Shown in pieces: positions 11,690 to 23,014 of a DNA stretch of 64,000 bases (the first letter of the stretch is position 1; every line of letters begins with the position of its first letter). The translations under genes were made by a program, and so were the position numbers. The notes beneath the pieces are model-generated. The model had not been told where the DNA came from. It saw only the letters and a program-made list of their open reading frames with translations, and did not search any database. Source of the DNA: Branchipolynoe longqiensis (Eukaryota > Annelida > Polychaeta > Phyllodocida > Polynoidae); contig CM059193.1 of the NCBI GenBank assembly GCA_030323885.1, positions 91,761,990-91,825,989 of the forward strand, written 5' to 3'.

Positions 11690-12522
11690 AATAAGTGTGC
11701 CAGTACAGATGTAGGTTCAAATGTAGATAAGTGTTTTACTTTTGAACATTTGATGCTTTCATCGGACTATGCAGCTTTTATTGGTGCCCCGGTATCTAGG
11801 TCAAGTGTTTTTGATTTTTAGAAAATGTTATGCTTTCATCGAATTACACAGATTTATTTGATGTGCGAGTATTTAAGTTGGTTATATAGGATCAGATTCA
11901 GGTCAGTGTTTTTTTTGTTTTTTTTAAAATTTGATGCTTTCGTCGAAGTACACAGCTTTAATCAATGCACGGATATCTAATACCCTAGTCACACTAGGCC
12001 TGTGTTCGCTTACGATCGAATTGCGACGTCCATGCGTCCTCCTTACGACCGCCTTATGTGCCAGCGCCACAAGGACGCCGATTTCCCAGTGACCATCTTA
12101 GAAATTTTGGTCATGAGCAGGTTGCAGCTGTTGCACTTGCGACCAGTGCGGTCGGCGCCAGGTCACCATTGCTTGGCGACCTGGCACTGCCAGGTCGCCG
12201 ACCTTTTATGTCAGCGCGCGGTCGGCAAGTTGGCACAGACCACGTTTTTTAATCAATGTATCGAGTGGGATGCTGGGAGGTTGGCGACCTTTTGGTTTTA
12301 CCGTTGGAAGCGGACGCTGGCTCTCATGTGACTGGGGTATCAGTTGCTTGTGTAGGATCTGATCTAGGTCAATGTTTCAGCTTTAGAAAATTTGATACTT
12401 TCATCAGATTATGCATCTTTAATCGATATGCCGGTGTCTAAGTTGCTTTTGTAGGATCAGATCAAGGTCAGTGTTTCGGCTTTAGAAAATGTCGTGTTTT
12501 CGTCAGATTATGCAGCTTTAAA
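11690..12522. repeat. Array of MITE-C terminal fragments (~95 bp units)
   Basis: Several near-tandem copies of only the right end of MITE-C (AGTATCTAAGTT … TTTGATGCTTTCATCGGACT … CAGCTTTAAT) occur around 11699-11785, 11786-11858, 11860-11955, 12335-12425 and 12425-12523. A separate TIR element is inserted at 11981-12341. This looks like local amplification of one transposon end. Confidence 0.7.
11981..12341. mobile_element. GC-rich TIR element nested in a MITE-C fragment
   Basis: The inverted ends are ATACCCTAGTCACACTAGG and ATACCCCAGTCACATGAG (complement). The GC-rich centre contains internal palindromes (CGACCTGGCACTGCCAGGTCG). MITE-C sequence flanks it on both sides (TATCTA | … | CAGTTGC). 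Confidence 0.65.
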
Positions 12523-12873
12523 GTTGCCTAGTCCGATGAAATATGACATTTTCAAAACCAAACAATGAGCTAGATTTGATTTTTGCATATCTAACTTGTG
12601 TACTGCTGCACTTATTAAGCATTTGTTTCTGCGTATAAGGCAATACTGAGTTAATTTAACAGAACCTGTTACTGGAGAAGTCTATGGTGTCAGAGTTTTG
12701 ACAAGCTTGCCAAAACTAATTTTCCATGTTTGCACTTCAAATATCTCAAAGTTTACCATTTAAAATAAAAGTAACTTTAAACTAATGTAAAGTAGATACT
12801 AGTGATCGATCTAATATATTTATCTCAGAAAAAAGTACGGAAACTCAAAACCATCGGACTATGCAACTTTAAT
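12523..12873. mobile_element. MITE-C, complete copy
   Basis: It has the inverted ends AAAGTTGCCTAGTCCGATG and CATCGGACTATGCAACTTTA and is oriented opposite to the copy at 11025. It sits inside an array of MITE-C end fragments. Confidence 0.85.
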
Positions 12874-13240
12874 CGATATGCCGGTATCTAAGTTGCTTTT
12901 GTAGGATCAGATCGAGGTCAGTGTTTCAGCTTTAGACAATCTGATGCTTTCGTAGGTTGGTTGGTTGTTGGAGTTTTACGTCCTGGCAACATCTAAGGTC
13001 ATGTCAGGATTAGTGCTGCCCAGCGGTGAAAACAAGGGTTGACACACTTATCCGCTATGAGCAGGTTAAATAAATTCACCACACACAAAAACAAGGATGG
13101 GTACCGACCTGTGACGGTGCGCACTCATGGTAACCACTGGGAAAATCAGGCCGCCGGCATCATGACCCGATATCCCACTCAGTCACATTATCCTGACACT
13201 GAGCTAACCACTTGTTTTCGTAGGACTAATGCAGCTTTAA
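12874..13240. mobile_element. MITE-C end fragment interrupted by SINE-A
   Basis: The fragment reads GGTATCTAAGTTGCTTTTG … GATGCTTTCGTAGG, then a SINE-A. It resumes after the duplicated TTTCGTAGG with ACTAATGCAGCTTTAA. Confidence 0.75.
12957..13215 (-). mobile_element. SINE-A inserted in MITE-C, with 9-bp target duplication
   Basis: TTTCGTAGG is present at 12948-12956 and again at 13216-13224, either side of the SINE. The SINE is truncated (no tRNA head) and carries an unrelated ~70-bp stretch at about 13020-13095. Confidence 0.75.
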
Positions 13241-13833
13241 TTGCGCGTTCCCCTGGAGGCAGGCCAGGGAACTAACTCAGTAACTGTTGACGGGAGAGGC
13301 GGTAACCATTGGTCGGGGTGGGGCTTCCGGGAGGGAGGGGGGGAGGGCGGGCGGGCTTCCAGGGGCTCGGGGTTGGGGGGAGGCTATGGTGAATGAGGGG
13401 AGCGGTGGCCCCTCTGGTAGTGGAGTAATGAGAATTTAACTTGTACAACCTCAGTGCCCAGGAGCTGGGCATTGAGCGAGGGCCAGTCGCACGCCAAAAC
13501 CCATGATTCAATTTCAATACAGTGATGCTATGAATAAAGGTGTGTGTGTGTGTGTGTGGGGAGGGGGGTGATGGTGAGGGACGGGGTGGTGGTTGTAGTT
13601 ATAGCAGCAGCTCGTCCTGATAATTGTGTTATTACTTTAGATGGTTGGTTGCTGGAGTTTTACGTCCTGGCAACATCTAAGGTCATATCATTATCAGGAC
13701 GGGATGCTATTGTTTTATTCACAAAGGGTGGGGGAGTTATAGTAGCCACTCGTCCTGATATGACCTTAAATTTTGCTAGTACGTATAACAACAACAAACA
13801 AGAACAATTATAGTAGCAGTAATGTGAGGTCAA

Positions 13834-14175
13834 TTGGTTGGTTGGTTGGTTGTTGGAGTTTCACTTCCTGGCAACATCTACAGTCATGCCCGGACAGGTA
13901 CGGACTTGTGTCAGTGCACACTCATGGCAACTTTATAGTGCTGCCCCACTGTGAGGCCAGGACACAATAACTTGATATCCCACTCAGTCACATTATCCTG
14001 ACACTGAGCCAACCAGTCCTTGCCCTATACTAATAATGCAGAGCACCATAATGGTATGAAGCGACACTTATGTCACTAAGTCGCCATGAGTGCGCACTGT
14101 CACAAGTCGGTACCCGTCCTGATATGACATTAGATGTTGCCTGTACATACTACATAAAACTCCCACCAACCAACT
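13834..14175. mobile_element. Two SINE-A parts in inverted arrangement
   Basis: Minus-strand body (13834-14070) is followed by plus-strand tail (14075-14175). Smaller tail fragments lie at 13640-13710 and 13745-13790. Confidence 0.7.
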
Positions 14176-14340
14176 AACCAACCCTGAAAAATATGTATGA
14201 ACTCATACGATATGTGCATGTGATTCTTGTCTCTGATCACCCGTCACCACGCATACTGAGTGCAGAAACAGAAAGGACCACGCCCTCACCGAAATAACTA
14301 CAGCGTGGTGGCACAGTGACAGGCCATAGCGGTGCCTGAC

Positions 14341-14723
14341 ACTGTCAACATGCATGACACTGTAGTGTAAACATGCATGACACTAATGTAAACATGCATG
14401 GCACTGTAATGAAACATGCATGACACTGTAATGAAACATGCATGATATTGTAGTGTAAACATGCATGACACTGTAATATAAACATGCATGACACTGTAGT
14501 GTAAACATGCATGACACTGTAATGTAAACATGCATGACACTGTAGTGTAAACATGCATGACACTAATGTAAACATGCATGACACTGTAATGAAACATGCA
14601 TGACACTGTAATGTAAACATGCATGATACTGTAGTGTAAACATGCATGACACTGTAATGTAAACATGCATGACACTGTAGTGTAAACATGCATGACACTG
14701 TAATGTAAACATGCATGATATTG
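14341..14723. repeat. ATGCATG minisatellite, block 1
   Basis: About 16-17 copies of a ~23-bp unit (AACATGCATGACACTGTAAT with AT/GT variants). Confidence 0.93.
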
Positions 14724-14734
14724 TCATGATAAAT

Positions 14735-14970
14735 GGAATACTGCAACCGAAACACTGCATGGCCAGTGTGCTAACCATTACACACCAGCTATATCAACAC
14801 ATCCACGCCACCTGTGTAGTTACATGCATGAAGTAGTGCAACCATACATGAATTGTAGTTTGTAATGCTACAAACATACATACAGGCAATGATAACACAA
14901 CATACATACACTGTAGTTTAAACAACCATACACGCAAAGTTGTACAGATCCTACACGGCACATCAAACAA
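14735..14970 (-). mobile_element. Diverged TRIM fragment inside a minisatellite
   Basis: Read on the minus strand this retains part of an LTR (the GCCAGTGTGCTAACCATTAC segment is seen on the plus strand) and internal TRIM sequence (GTATGTATGTTTGTAGC and the primer-binding region). It splits the ATGCATG minisatellite into two blocks. Confidence 0.5.
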
Positions 14971-15004
14971 AACACACCACATATCAACAACACACCTCAA
15001 CTGC

Positions 15005-15178
15005 TAACATGCAACCATACAATATTGTAGTGTAAACAGGCATGACACTGTAATATAAACATGCATGACACTGTATTGTAAACATGCATGACACTGTAAT
15101 GTAAACATGCATGACATTGTAATGTAAACATGCATGACACTGTAATGTAAACATGCATGGCACTGTAAACATGCATGC
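15005..15178. repeat. ATGCATG minisatellite, block 2
   Basis: Same unit as 14341-14723, separated by a TRIM fragment. Confidence 0.9.
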
Positions 15179-15220
15179 CAGCAGAGACGTAGGGTACTGA
15201 GGGTGGGGGGTGAATGGGGT

Positions 15221-15537
15221 TGGTTCGTTGTTGGAGTTTTACGTCCTGGAAACATCTAAGGTCATATCAGGAGAGGAACCCACTTGTGAGAGTGCACACT
15301 CATGGTAACTTTACATGGTTCTGCCCCACTTTGAGACCATGACACAATATCCCACTCAGTCATGTTATCCTGACATTGAGCTAACCAGTCCTTGCCCTAT
15401 CCTAATAATGCCGAGCACCTGGCTAGGAAGCAACAACTATCAATTTTAAAAGTCATTGGTTTGACTCAACCGGGAATTGAACTCGCGACCTTCTGCATGG
15501 GTTCCCGCGCTCTACCGATTCGGCCGCCGTGCCCGGT
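15221..15537 (-). mobile_element. SINE-A copy, full length
   Basis: It runs from GGTTCGTTGTTGGAGTTTTA (tail) to TCTACCGATTCGGCCGCCGT (head). Confidence 0.82.
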
Positions 15538-15620
15538 GGTAGGCTACCGAGGGAGGAGAATGGAGGAGGGAGGGGTGAGCTTGCTGTTTTGAAGGTCATA
15601 TATACTTGACAAGAGTGGGT

Positions 15621-15968
15621 CAGGGATGAAAGATCTCCGCGATTTCGCGGATTTCCGGGATTTTTCCTGTTGCTATAAGTGTTTACTAATACGTTGTTCA
15701 AATGCCGGAGCACTATAAGTGTATACTAATACGTTGTTTTATGCTGCAGCACTCTCAGGGTATACTAGGCCTAATATGTGGTGCAGATGCAGCAGCACTA
15801 TCAGCGTATACTACTAATACATGCTTCAAACGCCACAGCACTACCAGCATATACCAATATGTAGGAAATCCGACTTCCGGGAAATTTCCGCGATTCCCTA
15901 ACAATGCTAAACCTATATGAGAATATCAGCATTTCCGCTTTTTTTCCCAGAGACCACTTTCATCCCTG
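15621..15968. mobile_element. CAGGGATGAAAG-ended MITE (hAT-like)
   Basis: Its ends are CAGGGATGAAAGATCTCC and the complement of CCACTTTCATCCCTG. The body contains three copies of a ~55-bp unit (ACTATAAGTGTWTACTAATACG). CAGGG termini are common in hAT elements. Confidence 0.72.
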
Positions 15969-16440
15969 GTGGATTCAACTATGGTAGTGTCGTAGTCCAT
16001 ACATGAGCTTCACCACCACTTGGTGGCAGCAGGGACTACGCTGGCTTCTGTTGCCCTTTCAAGGCAACAGGTGGCAGCAGTCTAGTCAGAGGCAGTCCCT
16101 GGTCCCCGGGAGGATTGCCTCTCTGCGACTGGCTATTGGCCACCCCCCATCATGAGAGGTTGGTTACCTGTGGACTGGCTGGCCAGGATGTGGGTCAATT
16201 GGATCTGTGACACCACGAAGAGCGGAGTTGGAGAATGAACGGTGAAGCGTACATTTCTCTTCCCTGTCGTCTCTTCGCACTGCATTACATACAGACCAGG
16301 GAGTCTGGCTGTGTGACACAGCCTATCACAGTACTTTAGATGGTTCTGGAATCAGACTGTTGGAATGAAAGACGAGTGGATTCAACTGTGGTATTTTAAA
16401 TACTTCTAGAATCAGGCTACCAGATTGACCTATAAATAAA
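15969..16440. other. Unclassified, GC-balanced stretch
   Basis: It contains palindromic GGCAACAGG / CCTTTCAAGGCAACAG segments and repeats of GTGGATTCAACT. No open frame of interest. Confidence 0.45.
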
Positions 16441-16785
16441 TAAATGTTTGTTTGTTGTTGTTTTACATCCTAGCAACATCTATGGTCATATCAGGACGCG
16501 TACCGACTTGTGACCGTGTGCACTCATGGCAACATTTTAGTGCTGCCCCACTGGGAAATCAGGCTGCCAGCACCCTGACCTGATATCCCACTCAGTCACA
16601 TTATCCTGACACTGAGCGAACCAGTCCCTAGTAATGCCGAGCGCTAGGCTAGGAAGCAACAAGTATCAATTTTTAAGTCATTGGTTTGACTCGACCAGGG
16701 TTCGAACCCACAAACTCATGGTTTCGGATTCCCCGATCTCCGAAAAAACAGGAGCGAATGCTCAACACATTCGGCCACCCCCTCT
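16441..16785 (-). mobile_element. SINE-A copy inserted in a short tandem repeat
   Basis: This is a full-length copy. On both sides lie copies of a ~65-bp unit (AAAGACGAGTGGATT … AATCAGGCTACC). Confidence 0.8.
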
Positions 16786-17262
16786 GGTGACGTATAATAA
16801 AAGACGAGTGGATTTTTCAACTACGGTAATTTAGATGGTTCTAAAATCAGGCTACCGGAATAATCTATGATAAATGACCATAGGTGATTAAATTAATGTA
16901 GTTTAGATGCACACACTGATAGAAACTCATCCACGATGAGTACATAAAGTGACTACTACATCCAATCGAAATACTGTTTAAAAATATCCTTTGTGCCAGT
17001 GCAAGTTTCAGGGAATGTGGGCATAGACGTGGTCGGGCGGGGTGTGGGGGAGGTGTGTGGGGGGGGGGGGAAGCAAAGCGAGTTGAGATAACATACCAAA
17101 GACTAATGATCTATGTCATCGGCTGCCGAACATCAACTACTACAAAACATTAGGTCAACTAGAAAACAAATCTACAATCACCGGAAGTTGGGACCGGAAG
17201 TGTTACCCCCACATCCGGTTAGTTGAACCCTGGGACGCCTCCAGCTCCTTCTGCTCTGTGCA

Positions 17263-17755
17263 CCGGATCGGTAGAGCGCAGGCCTCCCGTGCGGGAGATC
17301 GAGAGTTTGTTTCCCAGTCGAGTCAAACCAGTGACTTAACAAATTTATACTTGTCGCCTCCTAGCTTAGCGCTCGGCATTAAAGTTGCATAGTCCGATGG
17401 TTTTGCGTTTCTGTAAGTTTTCTGAGATAAATATATTAGGTTGATCATTATAATCTACATTACTTTAGTTTGCGGTTACCTTTATTTTAAGTGGCTAACT
17501 TTTGATATATTTGAAGTGCAAACGTGCTAAATTAATTTTGGCAAGCTCGCCAAAACTCTGACATCATAGGCTTCTGCAGTAACAGATTCCATTAAACTGA
17601 CCCAGTATTGACTTATATGTGAGGACAAATGCTTAATAATAAGAACACCAGTATCTAAGTTAGATATGTAGAATCAAATCTAGATAATTGTTTTAGTTTT
17701 GAAAATTTGATGTTTTCATCGGACTATGCAACTTTAATAGGATACACCAAGGACA
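17263..17755 (+). mobile_element. SINE-A copy interrupted by MITE-C
   Basis: Head GGATCGGTAGAGCGCAGGCC and body to 17377; a few bases resume at 17739. Confidence 0.75.
17378..17738. mobile_element. MITE-C inserted in a SINE-A
   Basis: The element has complete ends (AAAGTTGCATAGTCCGATGG … CGGACTATGCAACTTTAA). SINE-A runs up to it (GCGCTCGGCATT) and resumes directly after it (AATAGGATACACCAAGGAC). The site is TTATTA-rich, consistent with a short TA or TWA target duplication. Confidence 0.82.
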
Positions 17756-17810
17756 TAACTACCTACATACACAACTACCTGACTACATAACTACCTACTT
17801 GGGTCACTCT

Positions 17811-18565
17811 CCTGAAAAGTGGTCAGCTTGGGATGTGATTTTAAAACATCAATAAAAAAACGTCTTACTTATTTTTTCCCTTGAACTTTTCATGTTCAGA
17901 TTTGATGTAAGAAATAAGGGAAATAAAATATACCGCGTGCAACTTTGGTACCAAATAACTCCATTTTACAGTCAGCCATTTGTTACATGACATATGGGGA
18001 ATGGTTGGATCCTTACTAACATCATGTTTTGCATTGATATATCAAACAAAACAGTTCCCAAATCAAAAGGAAGTATTTATTAACATGTGTACATGCTTAA
18101 ATTACAAAACAAATTATTTGATGTCTTCAGAAATAACATTACAAATTTCTGTCATGGATGTAACCAGTGGTGTCTGGATGCCACACAAATATTGTACACT
18201 AATTATTCAGTGAATAAAGCATGGCTGGGATTTACTATTTTTGAAATCAATATAAGCAGTACTTATTTCTGTATATTAGGCCATGATTAATATGCTTCTC
18301 AGTATGAAACTATTTAATTCTGCTTAGATTTTTATTAACCAGACTCTGTGGGTCCTAAACATGTGTTACATCTGAGCAACACATGTTATACTGCCATATG
18401 ACATAGCTTAATCATGGAATACGCCTATATGTTCTATCTCATCAATTTATATTTTACATAGATGTAAATGGGAGATTTCCAGCTTTCGTTTGCATTCAAA
18501 CAATTCAAATATTAGATTTTAACTCCCCATGTGACACTTCTGGCCAGTTTTCAGGAGAGTGACCC
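17811..18565. mobile_element. 755-bp TIR element in a CTAC simple repeat, ACTT duplication
   Basis: Ends GGGTCACTCTCCTGAAAAGT and its complement TTTTCAGGAGAGTGACCC are flanked by ACTT on both sides (17807-17810, 18566-18569). The flanking simple repeat (ACATAACTACCTAC)n continues on both sides. The AT-rich interior has only short frames, so it is non-autonomous. Confidence 0.78.
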
Positions 18566-18894
18566 ACTTACATAAATACCTACCTACATAACTACCTATC
18601 TTCACAACTACCTGCCTACATGACTAACTACCTAACTAGCAATAATCAGGATTCTCCCAATATTCACCATTACTTCTTTTTCACTATTTCTCCCCAGAAT
18701 TTGTTTCCTTTTCCTTTTTTTTCAACTCCAGATTTGATTTTGGCTCTAAATTAGTGTGCTGCGGGTGAACTATTTCGTGACACACCGCCCTGCCTACTCA
18801 CGCCATCCTCACCCATCTTCGTCTTTGGCTTCAGATCGTGTCGCACCCATTGTCTCACTCCTCTCTCTCACACACACACATACACACACTATAG

Positions 18895-19445
18895 CCGTGT
18901 TCAGACGGGCAAAATGTGAGGCAAATCAGGCAAATCGAATCAGGTGAGGCGAATTAGCCATCCGTTCACACGGGCAGTACTTGGGCCGGAAATCGAAATC
19001 TGCGCATGAGCAAGTCGATACTAACCAGCGCCAGTTTGGGTTTGTCGATGTCGGCACTAGAGAGTGTGGGTTCGACCTAGATATGTATGGATTGAAGAAG
19101 CGTATTGGTTTGGAACGGTCAAAACTTCTGCTGGGCAGTGAAACCCTAAAAATAAATGATGAAAAAAATATCTGTGCATAGATAGCGGTTTCATTAATTA
19201 AATTATATAATATGCGCTTTTGATCGACCGGAAAGTCAACAAACTGAGGTGTCGACTGCGCATGCGTGTGAGGTGCTTAATCCGCCTCAGTGCGTCCACA
19301 CGGGCAAAATAAATCGAATCAGAGAAATCGCCTCACGTAAACTACCTCGAGAGGTGGTTTACAGGATCCGCATCACGTGAATCGAATCAGCCCTAATCCG
19401 CATCAGACACCCGTTCACACGAGAAATGTGAGGCAAACTAGGCAA
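18895..19445. other. Unclassified repeat with terminal direct motifs
   Basis: GTTCAGACGGGCAAAATGTG at 18899 recurs as GTTCACACGAGAAATGTGAG near 19412, with many GGCAAATCG/GAATCAG motifs between. It is probably a transposon whose ends I could not define. Confidence 0.4.
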
Positions 19446-19484
19446 GTCGCTTTCTACGAATCGATTTACATTGGCTATGCTCTC

Positions 19485-19505
19485 TCACACACACACACGG
19501 CTATA

Positions 19506-19544
<39 letters not shown>

Positions 19545-19615
19545 ACATATACACACATACACACATACACACACACATCCACACATACACACACACATAC
19601 ACACATACCCATACA
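19485..19615. repeat. (CA)n / ACACAT microsatellite
   Basis: Interrupted CA repeats. Confidence 0.95.
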
Positions 19616-19659
19616 CTGATGCTACAACAGGCAAATTTACTCCCATCTCCACTGACCAG

Positions 19660-20005
19660 ATGGGATGGCCGAATGAGTTGAGCGTCTGTCCCTCGTTTTG
19701 GTAGATCGCAGGATTCATTTGAACCCACTGGTTCGACCCGTGGTCGAGTCAACCAAATGACTTTAAAATGTATATTTGTCGCTTCCTAACCAGGCGCTGA
19801 GCATTAATAGGATAGGGCAAGGACTGTTCAGATCACTGTCAGGATAATGTGACTGAGTGGGATATCGAGTCATGGTGCCGGTGGCCTTGTCTCCCAGTGG
19901 GGCAGCACTATAAAGTCACCATGAGTGCGTTCTGTCACACAGGTCGGTACCCGTCCTGATATGACCTTAGATGTTGCCAGGACGTAAAACTCTAACAACC
20001 ATCCA
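19660..20005 (+). mobile_element. SINE-A copy, full length
   Basis: GATGGGATGGCCGAATGAGT head to GACGTAAAACTCTAACAACC tail. Confidence 0.82.
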
Positions 20006-20207
20006 ACAAACATTCCTTGATACAAATAGGTTTGAAAACACAAATTAAAGAAGCTGACTCGGACAATCAGCATTATGTGCGCCTGAGTGGAGATGAGGTA
20101 CGGGGAGAACTCGCCCTGAGCCGGCTTTGAGTCTGGAGCGAGAAAAGGGAGAGAAAAAACCCCAATGAAACTACAATAAAAACTGCGTTTAACCTTTAGG
20201 TTTATCA

Positions 20208-20384
20208 GTAGTATAGTAGGGTTCTTTCTGGACGGAAAGTTACGTAATCCTTTGTCTGAGAGAGTCCATTGACCTTAGAATTAGATGGCCCCTTCTGAGA
20301 GAGTCCATGTGTGGTGCGGGCGAATGGACTCTCTCAGACAAAGGATTACGTAACTTTCTGTTCAAAAGAACCCTACTATACTAC
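20208..20384. mobile_element. Fold-back element, 62-bp arms
   Basis: The left arm (GTAGTATAGTAGGGTTCTTT … GAGAGAGTCCATT) is nearly perfectly complementary to the right arm, with a ~50-bp loop containing another CTGAGAGAGTCCAT. Confidence 0.8.
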
Positions 20385-20984
20385 ACTTATCTACACCGCC
20401 ACGATCAACCAAAAACTCACATGTAATCGAAACTGGCGATTACATTTGTTTTTTTATTAAAGCTTAAAATTATTTTTTTGTTGGTTTGTTTTGGTTATGT
20501 ATCTTGGGTTAGGGGGCATCCAATGTTTTTGACATTATCAATGTAGTACAAAGAGTACTATGTTTTCAGACTAAAGTGTAGTGTTCCCGTGTTTATATTT
20601 GCATAATGCATTATAGTGCATATATATATGTACGCTTTACTATGTGAAATAAAAAAACAATGGCACTCGTGTGTATATATATTATATGATGCATAACAAA
20701 TTATGCGAGTATAAAGATATGTAAGGGAATTATTATCATTATTGTTATACTCCGTAAGAGCCAACACTGTACCAGTGGCGCCACCTGTGACCTCCTCGCC
20801 CCCACCGGATGTAGACCTGTTGTCACTCGCACCGGAGATATGTGCTCTATAATCTACTATGGGAATATAAACAAGGACATTATTTATCTTCAGTTCCCTA
20901 TATTATAGTATACTCACTATATCCTATCTAACTGATCCTGTGTAGTACAGTATTGGCCACACTGGTACCACCTGTGAGGGGCTC

Positions 20985-21320
<336 letters not shown>

Positions 21321-22063
21321 TCCCTCTCTCATCACCCCCTCTCTCCCTCCCTCCCTCAGCCCCCTCCCTCACCCCTCTCTCCCTCACACCCCCCCCCCCC
21401 CAAATTATGGCAGAAACTCAAACCTATGGAATCCTGCAACTTATAAATCATATCCTAAATTATTTCCATTATTTTCGCGGCAATTATCGAGGAATTGTTA
21501 GTACTCTGACCAAGCGGAAATGCGCAGCTACACTGCGCAGTGGCACAAAGGGCGCGGGGTTTAGGGCGCCTAAACGTGACCCTGACCCTGATCGTTGTAG
21601 GCGCTGTTGGGGGGCTGGCATTTAGGTGACGGGCCCGAGCAGCTCTGAGCAGAACAATTAGGGGCAAATAAATGCAGGGCAGGCAGTGGATACTCTGATA
21701 ACTGTGGGCAACGAATGGAACCAGCCTCATTCAGGGGGATTTGGGCACGTCAGCAGGGGGGTACCCAGGAATTGGCTAGTGGGGTAGGAGGGAAGGATTT
21801 CCAAATATGGATCGAAACTACCCCTATTTTAGGGTAATTTCTTTCACATGGGTTGGTGGAACAACACCCATTTTAGGGCAATATTTTACATGGTTTTCTG
21901 GTGCAACAACCCACATTTTGGTGCAATTTTTCACATAATCTTAAAATCTAGTGTTCCTTAATAAATTTAATGCAAGGATTTAGGTCTATATGATTCATGA
22001 AATTATATTTTGTTTTAAAATACTCATGAAATTATTTAATTGATGAACACAAATGCATGCTAT
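21321..22063. other. Stretch without a gene
   Basis: C-rich low complexity to 21400, then unique sequence with a small triplicate (CCCATTTTAGGGCAATATTT) at 21815-21935. Confidence 0.45.
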
Positions 22064-22396
22064 TGTAATGGCCCACGGCCCTCCGACTCACCCTTTCTCT
22101 CACGAAAGAACACCAAGATTCAATACAGTGTACGCTTCACCTGGTTTATTGAAACCTCTGCTCTCCGCGGTGTCAGTAGTTGTCTGACCCGCCCCCTGAC
22201 TCGCCAGATCCCACATCGACTCTATAGGTGTGTGTGGGGGGGTGGGTCAACCACACGCAGTAGAGGTCAGCCCGGCTAGGGTCTGACCGGTGGTGACCCG
22301 TGCCGCCACCTAGCGCAGTGTAGTGGAACTGCGCCAGTGGCGTCGTAGTCTCCGCTGCTACCGCGTGATAGTAGAGCTCATGTTCAGACTACTACA
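22064..22396 (-). mobile_element. LTR of a larger LTR retrotransposon
   Basis: On the minus strand this 333-bp unit starts TGTAGTAGTCTGAACATGAG and ends GGGCCATTACA. It carries an AATAAA signal (22145-22150 on the plus strand) and is preceded by a polypurine tract AAGGGGGGCAG. Its first 15 bases match the TRIM LTR at 13 positions, and the polypurine tract is also alike. No second LTR and no pol gene are visible. Confidence 0.6.
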
Positions 22397-22589
22397 CTGC
22401 CCCCCTTAGAGTCTCACCGGTTGCAGAATGCAAACCGATGAGAATCGAGAAATGATAGAAGTCAACATGAGAACCAACTTGAAAGGGAGAGAAGCCTTAC
22501 AAAGCTATGTATGTATCCTTTTGCGCAATTCCTAGACCTGCCTGCAGCGAAATAGCGATATCAATCTAGCTAGCTGCAAGGCAAACATG
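22397..22589 (-). mobile_element. Partial internal region of the LTR retrotransposon
   Basis: Sequence between the LTR at 22064-22396 and the TRIM at 22590 begins (minus orientation, at its 3' end) with the polypurine tract. It shows no coding similarity I can recognise. The element is truncated here or continues beyond the TRIM unrecognised. Confidence 0.35.
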
Positions 22590-22622
22590 TGTCGTGGGGG
22601 TGATGAAAATGGGAAATACTGC

Positions 22623-22694
22623 GCCTAGAGCGGGACTCGAACCCACGTCTCTTTGCATTCCGGGCCAGTGTGCTAACCATTACACCACCTAGGC
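22623..22694 (-). other. tRNA-like cloverleaf inside TRIM 3' LTR
   Basis: This is an identical second copy, 320 bp from the first, in the downstream LTR of the same element. Confidence 0.75.
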
Positions 22695-22889
22695 TCCCTG
22701 ATATCAATACACTCCCCACGCCTACCTGTCTATGTGGTTACTTGCCTGAGAGGTCAGTGCAGACCACTACACTCGTCCCCCTGGAATTGTAAGTCTTGTA
22801 ATGCTTACAATTACATACATACAGGCAATGCACTAACACATACATACACAGGGTAGGTTCAACAACCATACAGCGCAAAGCTTGTACAG

Positions 22890-22909
22890 GATCCTGGTCA
22901 CGGCACCAG
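22890..22909 (-). other. TRIM primer-binding site (tRNA-His)
   Basis: On the minus strand, TGGTGCCGTGACCAGGAT begins one base after the 5' LTR. Its complement ends …CACGGCA-CCA, which is the acceptor end of tRNA-His (whose 5' end is GCCGTGA). Confidence 0.75.
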
Positions 22910-22942
22910 TGTCGTGGGGGTGATGAAAATGGGAAATACTGC

Positions 22943-23014
22943 GCCTAGAGCGGGACTCGAACCCACGTCTCTTTGCATTCCGGGCCAGTGTGCTAACCAT
23001 TACACCACCTAGGC
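22943..23014 (-). other. tRNA-like cloverleaf inside TRIM 5' LTR
   Basis: The 72 nt have exact tRNA spacing: acceptor 5' strand GCCTAGG paired with 3' strand TCTAGGC, then TG, a D-arm GTGT-AATGGTTA-GCAC, a 7-nt anticodon loop, a 5-nt variable loop and a T-arm GTGGG-TTCGAGT-CCCGC. The A box (TGGTGTAATGGTTAGC) and B box (GGGTTCGAGTCCC) are intact. The anticodon stem is mismatched (two A oppositions) and U33 is absent, so this is not a functional tRNA. It looks most like a tRNA-Gln-type D-arm. Confidence 0.75.

Noticed and set aside
14298..15255. CRISPR-like array (ATGCATGACACTGTA units)
   Set aside because: Units are contiguous with no unique spacers; it is a eukaryotic minisatellite.
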